From assembly GCA_003024985.2 (NCBI GenBank), contig PXIH01S0004803.1: 10,994 bases of DNA. One strand, 5' to 3'. Shown here piece by piece: positions 1-7,490 of this stretch; within the stretch, counting starts at the first letter, position 1; every line of letters starts with the position of its first letter. Under the pieces are notes generated by a model, which saw only the letters and a program-made list of their open reading frames with translations, did no database searches and was not told where the DNA came from. Source of the DNA: Euperipatoides rowelli (Eukaryota > Onychophora > Udeonychophora > Euonychophora > Peripatopsidae). The translations under genes were made by a program, and so were the position numbers.

Positions 1-387
1 AAAGAAAGTTCTAGATTCATTATTCAAGGTTATTCATGGAATGGAACTTATTAAAAATTTATCCAAATGTCCCGTTCCGTCACATGGAATGGACCTCAAG
101 ATACTTTTCTGAGTCTTTTCATAATTGATTATAAGAGTGTTACACAAGATTGGGTGCAAAGAGTAAGTTTGTATCTTTAATTTTTGTTAAGTTATAGCAG
201 TTTTGTTGAATTCCAAGCCTAAAGCAAAGGGGAACTTTGACCCCTCCTTGTTGCTAGTTATACCCAGGGGTGGGCTTGCTAAGGGTGCTTTTCTCTTTGA
301 ATAGAGTCTTGTGATGAATCGATTCTAAAAAGCTACACCTTAATCAGTGTTTTTGAAGTGATATGATAGAATTTAGTTTTCGAACTT
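1..387. other. Unassigned AT-rich flank
   Basis: No protein motif, RNA gene or repeat family is recognisable here in any frame. If the LINE downstream inserted at the AAAGGATA duplication, this stretch is pre-insertion DNA and could hold the part of the DUF7869-type relic upstream of position 6356. The only hint is the short reading F-E-L-K at 379-390. It resembles the F-D-L-Q type residues expected just before the proline-containing segment of that family, but stops lie just upstream and one base must shift to join the two sides. Confidence 0.4.
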
Positions 388-395
388 AAAGGATA
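388..395. repeat. Candidate target-site duplication, left copy
   Basis: AAAGGATA occurs here and again at 6354-6361, just after the end of the recognisable LINE ORF2 and just before the DUF7869-type reading frame. An 8-mer match in AT-rich DNA can be chance. Its value comes from the position of the right-hand copy. Confidence 0.35.
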
Positions 396-405
396 GGCAT
401 TTTAT

Positions 406-497
406 TTTGAACAAATTGCCCATCAGACACAGGGTAAGCTGTAGAATCTGGTCTTTGAACAAACTGCCCATCAGACACAGGGTAAGCTGTAGAATCT
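406..497. repeat. Two-copy tandem duplication, period 48 bp
   Basis: Positions 406-449 and 454-497 are 44-base copies that differ at a single position (ATTGCCC in the first, ACTGCCC in the second), separated by GGTC. The high identity contrasts with the heavily decayed ORFs downstream. It sits in the presumed 5' leader of the LINE. Some LINEs carry repeated promoter monomers there, but a recent local slippage or duplication explains it equally well. Confidence 0.95.
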
Positions 498-1002
498 TTT
501 GAATGGTTTCAGATTGTTCCTTGGATCCTATTCTTTAAATATTTAATCAGAAACCGAATGTAGAGGTTGATTTATCTTCTATTTTGAACAATTTGGTTAA
601 CATACCCATTTCACAGCATAAGCTAGCCTACCACCTACAATAGGTTATAACTTCTTTTCCACTTGTTACAAATTGCTACAAATTTGGTACCTGATACAAA
701 ATTTGATTCTCTTTCTGGGAATATGTATTTTATTCCTTAACTATTGATATTTTCTTTGGAATTCAACAATAAATATCCTAAACCCCATCTTGTATACAAT
801 AATTACCCTAGTACTTTTTTTTTCTACTTGTTGGAAAGCGATATAACTTTGGGATTAACTATAAAATTTACTGTTTAGTGCTGGTAAACCAAGGATTTCC
901 TCCAAAAATTTTCTAAATCCTAAATATCGTTATTTAGCTCTATTTCATTCAAAATTCATTCTACTGTGTTTTAGTGGTAATAATCAACATAGAGTATCAA
1001 AA
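498..1002 (+). other. Presumed 5' untranslated leader of the LINE
   Basis: This AT-rich stretch lies between the tandem duplication and the ORF1 start, with no open frame that resembles a known protein. It is called leader only by position. No internal promoter motif could be recognised. Confidence 0.4.
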
Positions 1003-1636
1003 ATGGATCTACCAATGCATATAGAGCCTGAAACTGAAGATGGCTCAATTGAGTCGCCAGTGTTGGGTGAAAACATACAGTTGAGTGGTCCAAATGCTCC
1101 AATACAGTATGGCATATGTTGAGACAGGCTCCCTTTCTGGCATGGAGTTGGTGTCTACCTCAATCTGTGTGCAGGATGTTTTGACCACCGAGGTGGATGG
1201 ATCTATTCACATGAGTGACTGGTCAGAAGAAGATAATGTAAAACCCTCATCTGTGGAATCTGTCAAGCCGAAACAGAATCCGCTTCGGTGTACTTCCAGA
1301 GGAGACTTCTTAAAGACATCTGACTCATCTGGATCCACCAAAGTCACTCGGGTGATTTCTAGGAAATCTCGCAGGAGATCTTTGAGAGCAATTAAGTCTG
1401 TTCATCTAGATTTAGTCCCTGGGGCACCTCTGTCTACCCCCATAAAAAACCCAATTGTGTTGCTGGAGGATGTAAGACTGTCCAAAAAAATGCAATTTAT
1501 AAGGAAAGGAAAGAAGATGAAGAAAATATTTCTTATTCAGGTCTGTCAGACTGACATTTTGTAAATTCCATTGGATCTGTCCCACCCCAACCATAAAGTT
1601 GAGACTGAAGTGGTTTTCCCTGCTACCATTGGTGGT

Positions 1637-1647
1637 CCCCCCCCCCC
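1637..1647. repeat. C11 homopolymer inside ORF1
   Basis: Eleven consecutive C residues. Plausible ORF1 sense lies in frame 1 both before and well after this run, but the intervening stretch reads better in another frame. The run is therefore a likely site of an indel, biological or technical. Confidence 0.9.
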
Positions 1648-2063
1648 AATCTCCATTGTTAGTCCTGTTGCACTCTGCATGGAAGCAAATAGAGGATTCT
1701 TTGAGGGGAAACTCTGAGGATTCAAAATGCTGACCGAATCATTAGGTCTGGGATAGAAATCAATGAAGTATGGCACAAGGCCTATCAACTGTCGGAAAAA
1801 CCCATTTAATTATTGCTGCACAACATCCCTCTGGTAATCCTGCATTCAACTGTATGCAAAGCACTTGCACATATAGGTCACTGTACACCGGAGGATTGTT
1901 TCTATGTAAATGTACCAGTTAATACTCAATCATTAAAGCACGTTAGGTCCAGTTGCAGAAAGTCTGGGTAAGAATAAGCCCTGGTGTGCAGATACCCGCT
2001 TTTATTAACATACAGTTTGGGGCTAAGTCATTCGAAGTTCAAATGGCCAATGAGTCGCTCAAA

Positions 2064-2105
2064 TGTTTCATATGTAGGCGGCCTGGCCATTTTAGGTGCA
2101 AATGT
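2064..2105 (+). other. CCHC zinc knuckle of LINE ORF1
   Basis: The residues C-F-I-C-R-R-P-G-H-F-R-C-K-C fit C-x2-C-x4-H-x4-C exactly, the retroviral and LINE zinc knuckle that binds single-stranded nucleic acid. Upstream, S-F-E-V-Q-M-A-N-E-S-L-K is the typical lead-in to such a knuckle in gag-like LINE ORF1 proteins. The frame is open across 1953-2237. Confidence 0.9.
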
Positions 2106-2831
2106 TGTGCGACTAATAGTAATCCTTCTAATTCTGTGGAGAACAGAAAAGTGTCAGTCCGACCGTTGATTCCTTCAGACAATGTGGTCGCATGGATTAG
2201 ATACTACTACGTCCAACGTAAAAACTCCTTTTCTTGACAATCAAATTGATCTTAGTAGGTTAAAGCCTTATGATAAATCTGGGGCATTAAAGGCTAGATT
2301 TGTGCTGCTTAAATCACCACAACAGGAGCAGAATAAAATTGTATACGAACAAACCCAATCCAAAATTAGTAATCTAGTGCTGCCCACTGATAGTGGTCTA
2401 ATATATTTGCCGGAGCCCAGACTTGCTAATCCGGTGGGGTCCTTTGAGTGGGCTAATCTTAAATTTAAATCATCTTGAAATGAAATTTTGGCATGTAAGG
2501 GTGAGGTGCTTCCTGAAGTTTACGTGCATCACCTCCTATTAATTTTGGTGCTGGTACTTCTGATGAGAAGAACAAATATATTTAAAGTCTGGATGGAAAT
2601 TTCTTTTGGGTAACATCTATCTATAATGATGCTGAGTGTGAATGGCATACCAAGGAAGAATATCCTTCAATGTTGTTAAGGGAGGTGGATCTGGATACAG
2701 CATTAAAGGTCGTGGTTGAGTAATCTGACCTCATTCAGACAGATACCAAATATGCTAACTTAGAATCTGCTCTGACAAGTGATAAGTCTTCTTCCTCATC
2801 GCTTATTCCTGCCCACTCACAAATCGCTAGG

Positions 2832-2846
2832 AGGGGCAGACCCAGA
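2832..2846 (+). other. AT-hook-like motif at the ORF1 C-terminus
   Basis: R-G-R-P-R is the canonical AT-hook core, which binds the minor groove of AT-rich DNA. It lies five codons from the TAG that ends ORF1 and is flanked by further Arg residues. A DNA-binding role for this ORF1 tail is inferred. Confidence 0.55.
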
Positions 2847-2904
2847 AGCAGAAATTTTTAGGTGGGTAAGGTGGTACTGTATCTTTATATCTGCTTTCCT
2901 CAGT

Positions 2905-3553
2905 ATGGCTATCAAGATTTTGTCCTTGAATTGTGCAGGACTATCAACTTTGGCTTAACAATGTGAACTGGTTGCTTATATGAAAAAAAAAAGCTGATTG
3001 ATATTGCATTTGTGCAAGAGACAAAGAATTCTAAGTTTATCGTACAATCAAACAAATGGAGATTCTTCACATCCGGTATTTCCACAATAACAGATGGGGC
3101 TGTGCAGTAATAGCCAACTCTCTGAATCCAGCTATAACCAATTTGGTGATGAGATCGGAACCAGTGTTGGAGAATGGCAATTTGGTTTCAGTTGATGCTA
3201 CTATCGATGATTGCAAGATTGTATTGGCATCAGTATATCTTCCGCCCAGACCTAAGATGGTGCGCCTCACTCTAATGACTAAATTAATGATTTTCCTAAT
3301 CAAATGCGACCAAGTCCTATAATAATGGCTGGCGACTTTAATTGCGACCAGGGTGCTGTGATGGGTCAGTATTTGTTGACATTTGAACTGACTTAAGGGG
3401 TACCCAGGCAGGAATCACTTTCTCATAAGGTAACAGTGGTATTGACAAAATCTGTCTGTTCGGATGACCAGTGCATTGTCGCATCCTCAAAATCAATTGA
3501 ATTATGTTCCTTTTCTGATCATTCCCTAATTTCCAACTTGAAAATAAAACTTA
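2905..3553 (+). other. APE-type endonuclease domain of LINE ORF2
   Basis: The motif order matches apurinic/apyrimidinic-like LINE endonucleases: L-N-C-A-G-L-S (2926-2946), F-V-Q-E-T with the metal-binding Glu at 3018-3020, V-Y-L-P-P (3233-3247), A-G-D-F-N (3328-3342), G-N-S-G-I-D-K-I (3429-3452) and S-D-H-S-L-I (3514-3531), with the catalytic His at 3520-3522. The motifs are spread over three frames: shift at the A10 run, another near 3095, and two between 3260 and 3460. All key residues are still readable, so breakage is by indels and stops more than by loss of motifs. Confidence 0.9.
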
Positions 3554-3867
3554 AATCATTCTAAGATGGTGTAGTGGGACATCCATTGTGGCGGTTTCCT
3601 GCTAGGATACTTGATAATGAGCTGGCTTGCACAAAATTACAGCTTTATTGTGAATTTTTTTCAGCACTCCAATAATGATATCTTCTTAAAGTGGGATCGA
3701 TTTAAAGAAACTCTACCCAATGAAGTTATCAATATATGTAAGATGACTGGATCTTATGCTTTGTCTGCTCAGAATGAAGTGTTGAGATGTGACAGAATGG
3801 ACTTCAGTAGGCAAAAGCTTGGTGATTCATCTGCAAAATTATTAATGATGCTGAGATTCTATGCCAT

Positions 3868-5068
3868 ATGAGGACTGATTCCCGGTCTTCTGAGAACGTT
3901 CACGATAAGAGTATGAGCATCGGGCATAATTTGGACTACGAAAGTAAAAGTGTGTGGAATCGAGCAGAAAAGGCAATCACCAAGAGGAAATACGCGACTT
4001 TTGAGAACATTCGGATTGGGAACATTGAACATGTTGGTACTCAGAGTGTTCGGAGAGCAATTTACAACTCTTTTTCCCAGCAATACTCCGAGTTCAATGG
4101 TGAAATAGTAAAGGACAAAGTGTGGTTCCAGAAGTTACTGCTTGTAACGATTCCTGGCACTATGGATGTAAATGTGATCAAGACCCCTTCAATTGAGGAA
4201 ATGGATGATATCATTAAGATATTTCATTCCCATAGGGCTCCTGGTCTGGATGGGATCCCATCCAAGTTTTATCGGAAATTTTGGCCTGAATTGCGAGGTA
4301 TCTATTATGAGGTGTTAAGACTTGTATTTAATCGTAAAGCAGTGCCATGGTCTTACTTTACATCTGTAACTGTATTCATCCCCAAGAAGGGTGACCTTCT
4401 CTAGTTTTCCAATTGGCACTCATAACGCTTCAATACGTTGACAAGATCTTTTCCAAAATCCTTGCCTCACGTTTTGCTATGGTAGTGGACATCTGTGTAT
4501 CGCCAATTCAGGTCTACTCCATTAAAGTAGGCTCGATGTTAGCAAACGTAATGGCAACTCGGGACATAATCTGGTATGCCAATGCGGCAAAACTTCCGTT
4601 GGTGGTTATATCTTTGTATCAGCGATGGACATTTGACTCTGTATCCCATGTTTACTTAGATGACCTTCTCTGCACATTTGGATTTTCTGCTGAGTCAAGG
4701 GATCTTCTCAGACCATTGTACACTGGGTCCGAAACTCATTTGTTGATTAACAGCTCATTAACTAGGTCAATAAGTGTTCGGAGGGGTGTTAAACAGGGGA
4801 ATCCTGCCTCTGGAGTGCTCTACTCTTTCTTTTTGGAACCTCTTGTGTTAAGGCTGTCTGATGTCCTCAAAAAGTATGCCTTTAAAATTGATGCTTTTTC
4901 TTACCCAACTTCTGTTTATGCTGACGATATCACCCTATTTCTTAAATCATCTAGGGGGTTGCCCACTGCAGTAGAGATTTTTAAGTAATTTGGTAAAATG
5001 GCTGGCGCCTCTCTTAATCTTGAGAAAACTCAGCTTCTTGCGGTAAACACTGCTATGCCTTCTCAATA
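3868..5068 (+). other. Reverse transcriptase domain of LINE ORF2, motif A Asp replaced
   Basis: Palm and finger motifs in order: R-A-P-G-L-D-G-I-P (4234-4260), F-I-P-K-K-G-D-L (4375-4398), a damaged N-W-R-P-I-S equivalent reading N-W-H at about 4410, motif A S-L-Y-Q-R-W-T-F-D-S-V-S-H (4611-4649), motif B R-R-G-V-K-Q-G-N-P-A-S-G (about 4780-4815) and motif C Y-A-D-D (4917-4928). The first Asp of motif A, expected where Tyr stands at 4617-4619 (TAT, one base from GAT), binds catalytic metal, so this copy would be inactive even without frameshifts. Beyond the TAA at 4986, F-G-K-M-A-G-A-S-L-N-L-E-K continues in the same frame as the usual segment after motif C. Confidence 0.92.
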
Positions 5069-6069
5069 GTTATCAAGGAGGTTGAGATAAAGCCGAGCAG
5101 TGCTTCGATTAAATCACTGGGGGTAAAATTTGGAGTCCCTCTTGTGGATAGAAAAAAAATTGTAGGGAGTTGATCAGACAGTTGACTGCATTTTCCAATC
5201 GCTTGCAACCTTTCCTGCGTCGCTTTAACATCTTGGCTTGCGCTAATCTTGTGAAATCATACATTTTTTTTCTAAAATTATCTACTTGCTTCACATCATA
5301 TCCCCAGCTGCTCATAAAATCAAGGAATTAAATAGCATGATTCTCTCAACTCCCTATGGGATATGGCTCTCGCAAATGGGTAGCAAAATATATTAGTGTT
5401 ACCTCAAAAAAAAAGGGTGGAGTATTACTACCTACCTGATATAGAGGCTAGGCTTGCAGTATGCCATATTACTAGATTTCGTAGGATAGCTTGTTGTGCA
5501 AATCCCAACTTAGAAACTGGGGTTTTCTCCTCCATCTTGCAATCCATTGGGCCTGAGGATCTGGGTCCCCTCCTCTTTTATTCTATATTGAGCAGTTTTG
5601 CTAGGGTATATTTCCCCCGGAGTACAAAGAACTGTGGAGATCTTTGGACTTGGCCAGGGCTGTTCAAGTGGTTATTCTTTGAGAAGTCTAGTCGCACAGC
5701 CAGCTTATCATAACCGAATCCTTGCTGCTGATGGATTGAAGTTTCCTAAATGGCCCGCTAGGTGCGTCAATTACTCCATATTTAATATCATCACTGTAAA
5801 TTGTGCTCTCTAAGGTGGGGAATCCTTCTCTTCTGATGTGTTAGATTGGCTGGATTCCTGATTTTCTTATGATCAGATAACAAATGCTACTCAGGGGCAA
5901 GCTCGAAGTGATAGTTGACTGTATGGTGGAGGCGGTAGCAAGTATTTTTTTTGGGTGGGGCGCCAAGCCTTTATTAGGTTACCCTTCATCTGATATTTAT
6001 AAGAACTTTGTTTGCTTGAAATATGGAAATGATCCTGCATTGATGACCTCAATTTCTCAGAATCGGAAG

Positions 6070-6305
6070 TTAAAGTGGACGCATCTGTGGCATCTATTGA
6101 TTCCGACCAGATGGTCAGAAATAATGTGGAGAACAGTACATGATCGGTTGTCTTCATTCCGTTGCAGATATCAGATGCATCTATCTGGTTCTGCAGATTA
6201 TCTAATATGCAGAATGATATATCCCCTGGACAATCATATATTCAGTTACTTCAATTACACAGCAAATGGATCGCGAATGGGTCAGCATTACACATAAATT
6301 GTTAG
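6070..6305 (+). other. Decayed C-terminal zinc-finger-like region of LINE ORF2
   Basis: The reading L-K-W-T-H-L-W, P-T-R-W-S-E-I-M-W-R-T-V-H-D-R-L matches the Trp-rich lead of the region that follows reverse transcriptase in many LINE ORF2 proteins. Next, at 6205-6255, one Cys (6211-6213) and the N-H-I-F-S segment hold the central C and H of an expected C-x2-C...H...C cluster. The outer positions now read Tyr and Phe, each one base from a Cys codon. After a frame change, sense continues to about 6305. Confidence 0.5.
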
Positions 6306-6353
6306 ATTTTTTGGACCACACACTCCTGGGGAAGTGGGGATACACCTGAGGAA

Positions 6354-6361
6354 AAAGGATA
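6354..6361. repeat. Candidate target-site duplication, right copy
   Basis: AAAGGATA, matching 388-395. It separates the end of LINE ORF2 sense from the start of the DUF7869-type reading frame, which is where an insertion boundary is expected. Confidence 0.35.
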
Positions 6362-7097
6362 ATCCAACCAATGCCAAAACTGAACACTACTGATCTATAC
6401 TATTCAAGACAACTCTGGTTATACAACCTTACTATTTTGATTCCTGGTAAACCACAATTGAAAGAAAACACATTTGTATACACATGTGAACACGAGTCAG
6501 GAAAAGGGTCTAATTAAGTGTGCTATGCACTCAGAGATTTTTACTTCATTTAGATACATCTTAAAATGGCAGTGAAAATGCTGCCAAAACCTTGTGTTTA
6601 TTTTCAGATCCTTGTCGTGCACAGAACAAGAATACCTCTATGATAGCCATGCTCCTTCATTTTGTTAACTCCTCAAAAAATTTCAATAAAATTATTCAAT
6701 ACTATCCTAACAGAGGACATAGCTACTGTATTTACCAACAGAACATGTCTTTGGTGTATATGAAAAAGTGCTGAGGAAAAAAGAACAAATTTTAGAACCA
6801 GAAGGTTATTACAAAGTATTCCGTGAGCATGCAGTAGTGAAAGTACTTGCCAACAAGGATTGGAAAACATTTGACATCAAAAAAATTTGCTAAATCTATC
6901 CACAAAAGTAAACTACCATTCTTGATGAGAATGCAAAGAGGTTTTATTTATGTAAAAAGTAAGAAGATATTGGCAACAACAACTATGTGCTCAGTGGAGC
7001 TGAATTTGTGGCTAATATTATTAAAAAAGGCGTACAGTTGGAAACCCTGAACAAATTAGCTGAACTAAGCCAATTTGGCAGTGTTACATGTGACTAA
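6356..7097 (+). pseudogene. Relic of a DUF7869-type protein (C-terminal half)
   Basis: Five frame segments join into one protein-like series. 6356-6550 has P-M-P-K-L-N-T-T-D-L-Y-Y and R-Q-L-W-L-Y-N, then G-K-G-S-N before a TAA at 6515. 6565-6774 has L-F-S-D-P-C-R-A-Q-N-K-N (Asp at 6607-6609) and G-H-S-Y (6715-6726). 6762-6893 has V-L-R-K-K-E-Q-I-L-E-P-E-G-Y-Y. About 6882-6968 has a Lys-rich stretch and M-R-M-Q-R-G-F-I-Y. 6966-7097 has A-E-F-V-A-N-I-I-K-K-G. The order Y-x-R-Q-L, S-D-x-C-x-x-Q-N-K-N, G-H-S is what I recall for large uncharacterised animal proteins annotated DUF7869; no function is established. The acidic block followed by QNKN resembles a DDE nuclease strand, so a transposase origin is possible but unproven. 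At least four indels and two in-frame stops show it is dead. Confidence 0.7.
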
Positions 7098-7122
7098 GAA
7101 GTCACATATAACACATGCCAAA
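7074..7122. repeat. Near-perfect 22-bp hairpin with a 4-nt loop
   Basis: Arms 7074-7095 and 7100-7122 pair at 21 of 22 positions (mismatch 7087/7108) with one unpaired base (7115); the loop is AAGA at 7096-7099. The inner arm reads ATGTGACT against AGTCACAT, and the outer end TTTGGCA against TGCCAAA. It sits where recognisable DUF7869-type sequence ends and shortly before hAT sequence begins. Chance alone is very unlikely. Confidence 0.93.
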
Positions 7123-7141
7123 GTAAAAGGATTGTCAAAAT

Positions 7142-7438
7142 TTGTTGCAATTTGTGACATTGGATGAAATGGCTACAGCATTGATAAGGCCTACAATGGA
7201 AATGATGTTGGTTGTTGATGCATTAACTCCATTTTCATTTGTTCAAAATCCAACTTTTACAGACTTTTGTCTATTAACTGCCTGGCAAATGTCAATGAGC
7301 AAAAAAACTTTAGTAAAAAGAATCGAGACATTATATGAAAAATGAGATGATAGTTACAGTACCTTCACTGATCAGAAATGGGTTTGTGTGACTGGTGAAA
7401 TGTCTTCACTTCAAAATATTATGCATAATATATTTTAA
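7142..7438 (+). pseudogene. hAT (ZBED-type) transposase relic, N-terminal part
   Basis: One frame runs from about 7142 to a TAA at 7436-7438 with a single internal TGA (7343-7345). It reads V-V-D-A-L-T-P-F-S-F-V-Q, T-F-T-D-F, S-K-K-T-L-V-K-R-I and L-Y-E-K. This matches the stretch of ZBED-like hAT transposases just after the BED finger, where P-x-S-x-V, a following F, and the T-L-x-x-x-I-x-x-x-Y helix are typical. At 7385-7405, V-C-V-T-G-E-M-S-S stands where hAT proteins have v-C-t-T-a-D-x-W-S-S; the catalytic Asp equivalent reads Glu and the Trp is missing. There is no BED finger upstream, so the N-terminus is lost. The continuation of the protein appears at 10158. Confidence 0.75.
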
Positions 7439-7441
7439 TAC

Positions 7442-7490
7442 AAAAAAATAAAATATATATATATATTTTAAAACAAAAAAACAAAACCTG
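7442..7490. repeat. AT microsatellite with flanking A-rich tracts
   Basis: An alternating AT core at 7453-7466 lies inside a perfect 22-base palindrome (7449-7470), with A7 runs on both sides. It begins just after hAT similarity stops, so it may mark one edge of the DNA that splits the hAT relic. Confidence 0.85.

Larger units (their letters stand above)
1003..2861 (+). pseudogene. LINE ORF1 relic (gag-like nucleic-acid-binding protein)
   Basis: The ATG at 1003 has A at -3 and G at +4, and starts M-D-L-P-M-H-I-E-P. This frame stops at 1120 and coding sense continues in frame 2 from about 1115 to 1530: an acidic, Ser-rich N-terminus, then a basic patch R-K-S-R-R-R-S-L-R at 1361-1387. Sense then jumps between frames around a C11 run (1637-1647). 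From 1953 a gag-like segment (K-V-W-V-R, then I-P-A-F-I-N-I) leads to a CCHC knuckle. The frame shifts again near 2200. A stretch in frame 3 from about 2559, with stops at 2580s and 2720s, ends R-R-G-R-P-R-S-R-N-F at a TAG at 2859-2861. If whole, ORF1p would be about 620 residues and would coat the LINE RNA. The order of the pieces is seen; the function is inferred from LINE ORF1 proteins in general. Confidence 0.75.
2905..6305 (+). pseudogene. LINE ORF2 relic (APE endonuclease + reverse transcriptase + C-terminal zinc-finger region)
   Basis: This was the enzyme that nicks target DNA and reverse-transcribes the LINE RNA from the nick. The ATG at 2905 begins M-A-I-K-I-L-S-L-N-C-A-G-L, the usual APE start, 43 bp after ORF1. 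Endonuclease motifs follow in three frames to about 3553. The reverse transcriptase runs 3868-4404 (frame 1) and 4413-5068 (frame 3, with one TAA at 4986). Thumb-like pieces lie at 5161-5331 and 5396-5713 (L-P-D-I-E-A-R-L-A-V), and a C-terminal segment at 5884-6297 contains W-R-T-V-H-D-R-L and a decayed C/H cluster. A stop at 6303-6305 in the frame that continues this sense is the likely original end. At least ten frame changes are needed. Several coincide with homopolymers (A10 at 2983-2992, A8 at 5152-5159, T8 at 5264-5271, A9 at 5406-5414). Confidence 0.9.
396..6353 (+). mobile_element. Degenerate two-ORF non-LTR retrotransposon (LINE), Tx1-like group of the L1 superfamily
   Basis: A nearly full-length LINE relic of about 6 kb. 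Seen in order: a presumed 5' leader with a tandem duplication, ORF1 with a CCHC knuckle, a 43-bp spacer, and ORF2 with APE endonuclease, reverse transcriptase and a C-terminal zinc-finger-like region. Both ORFs are cut by frameshifts and stops, so it cannot move by itself. Tx1 affiliation rests on the motif A style (S-L-x-Q-x-x-x-F-D-S-V-x-H), the PKKGDL block followed by an N-W remnant, and a gag-like ORF1 with a zinc knuckle. Many Tx1-group elements insert at specific targets. The ends are inferred from a possible 8-bp target-site duplication (AAAGGATA at 388-395 and 6354-6361), so the boundaries are much less certain than the identity. The implied 3' UTR is short (about 50 bp) with only a five-A tail. 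Confidence 0.7.

Noticed and set aside
35-93. CATGGAATGGA repeated at 35-45 and 83-93, also 48 bp apart
   Set aside because: Only 11 bases match and the surrounding bases do not, so the shared 48-bp spacing with the 406-497 duplication is probably coincidence.
1412-1788. Minus-strand open frames opposite LINE ORF1
   Set aside because: Shadows of the + strand ORF1 relic with no motif of their own.
6590-6606. T-rich tract ending TTTTCAG, a possible splice acceptor before the S-D-x-C block
   Set aside because: The DUF7869-type reading runs through it (L-C-L-F-S-D), so an exon boundary is not needed.
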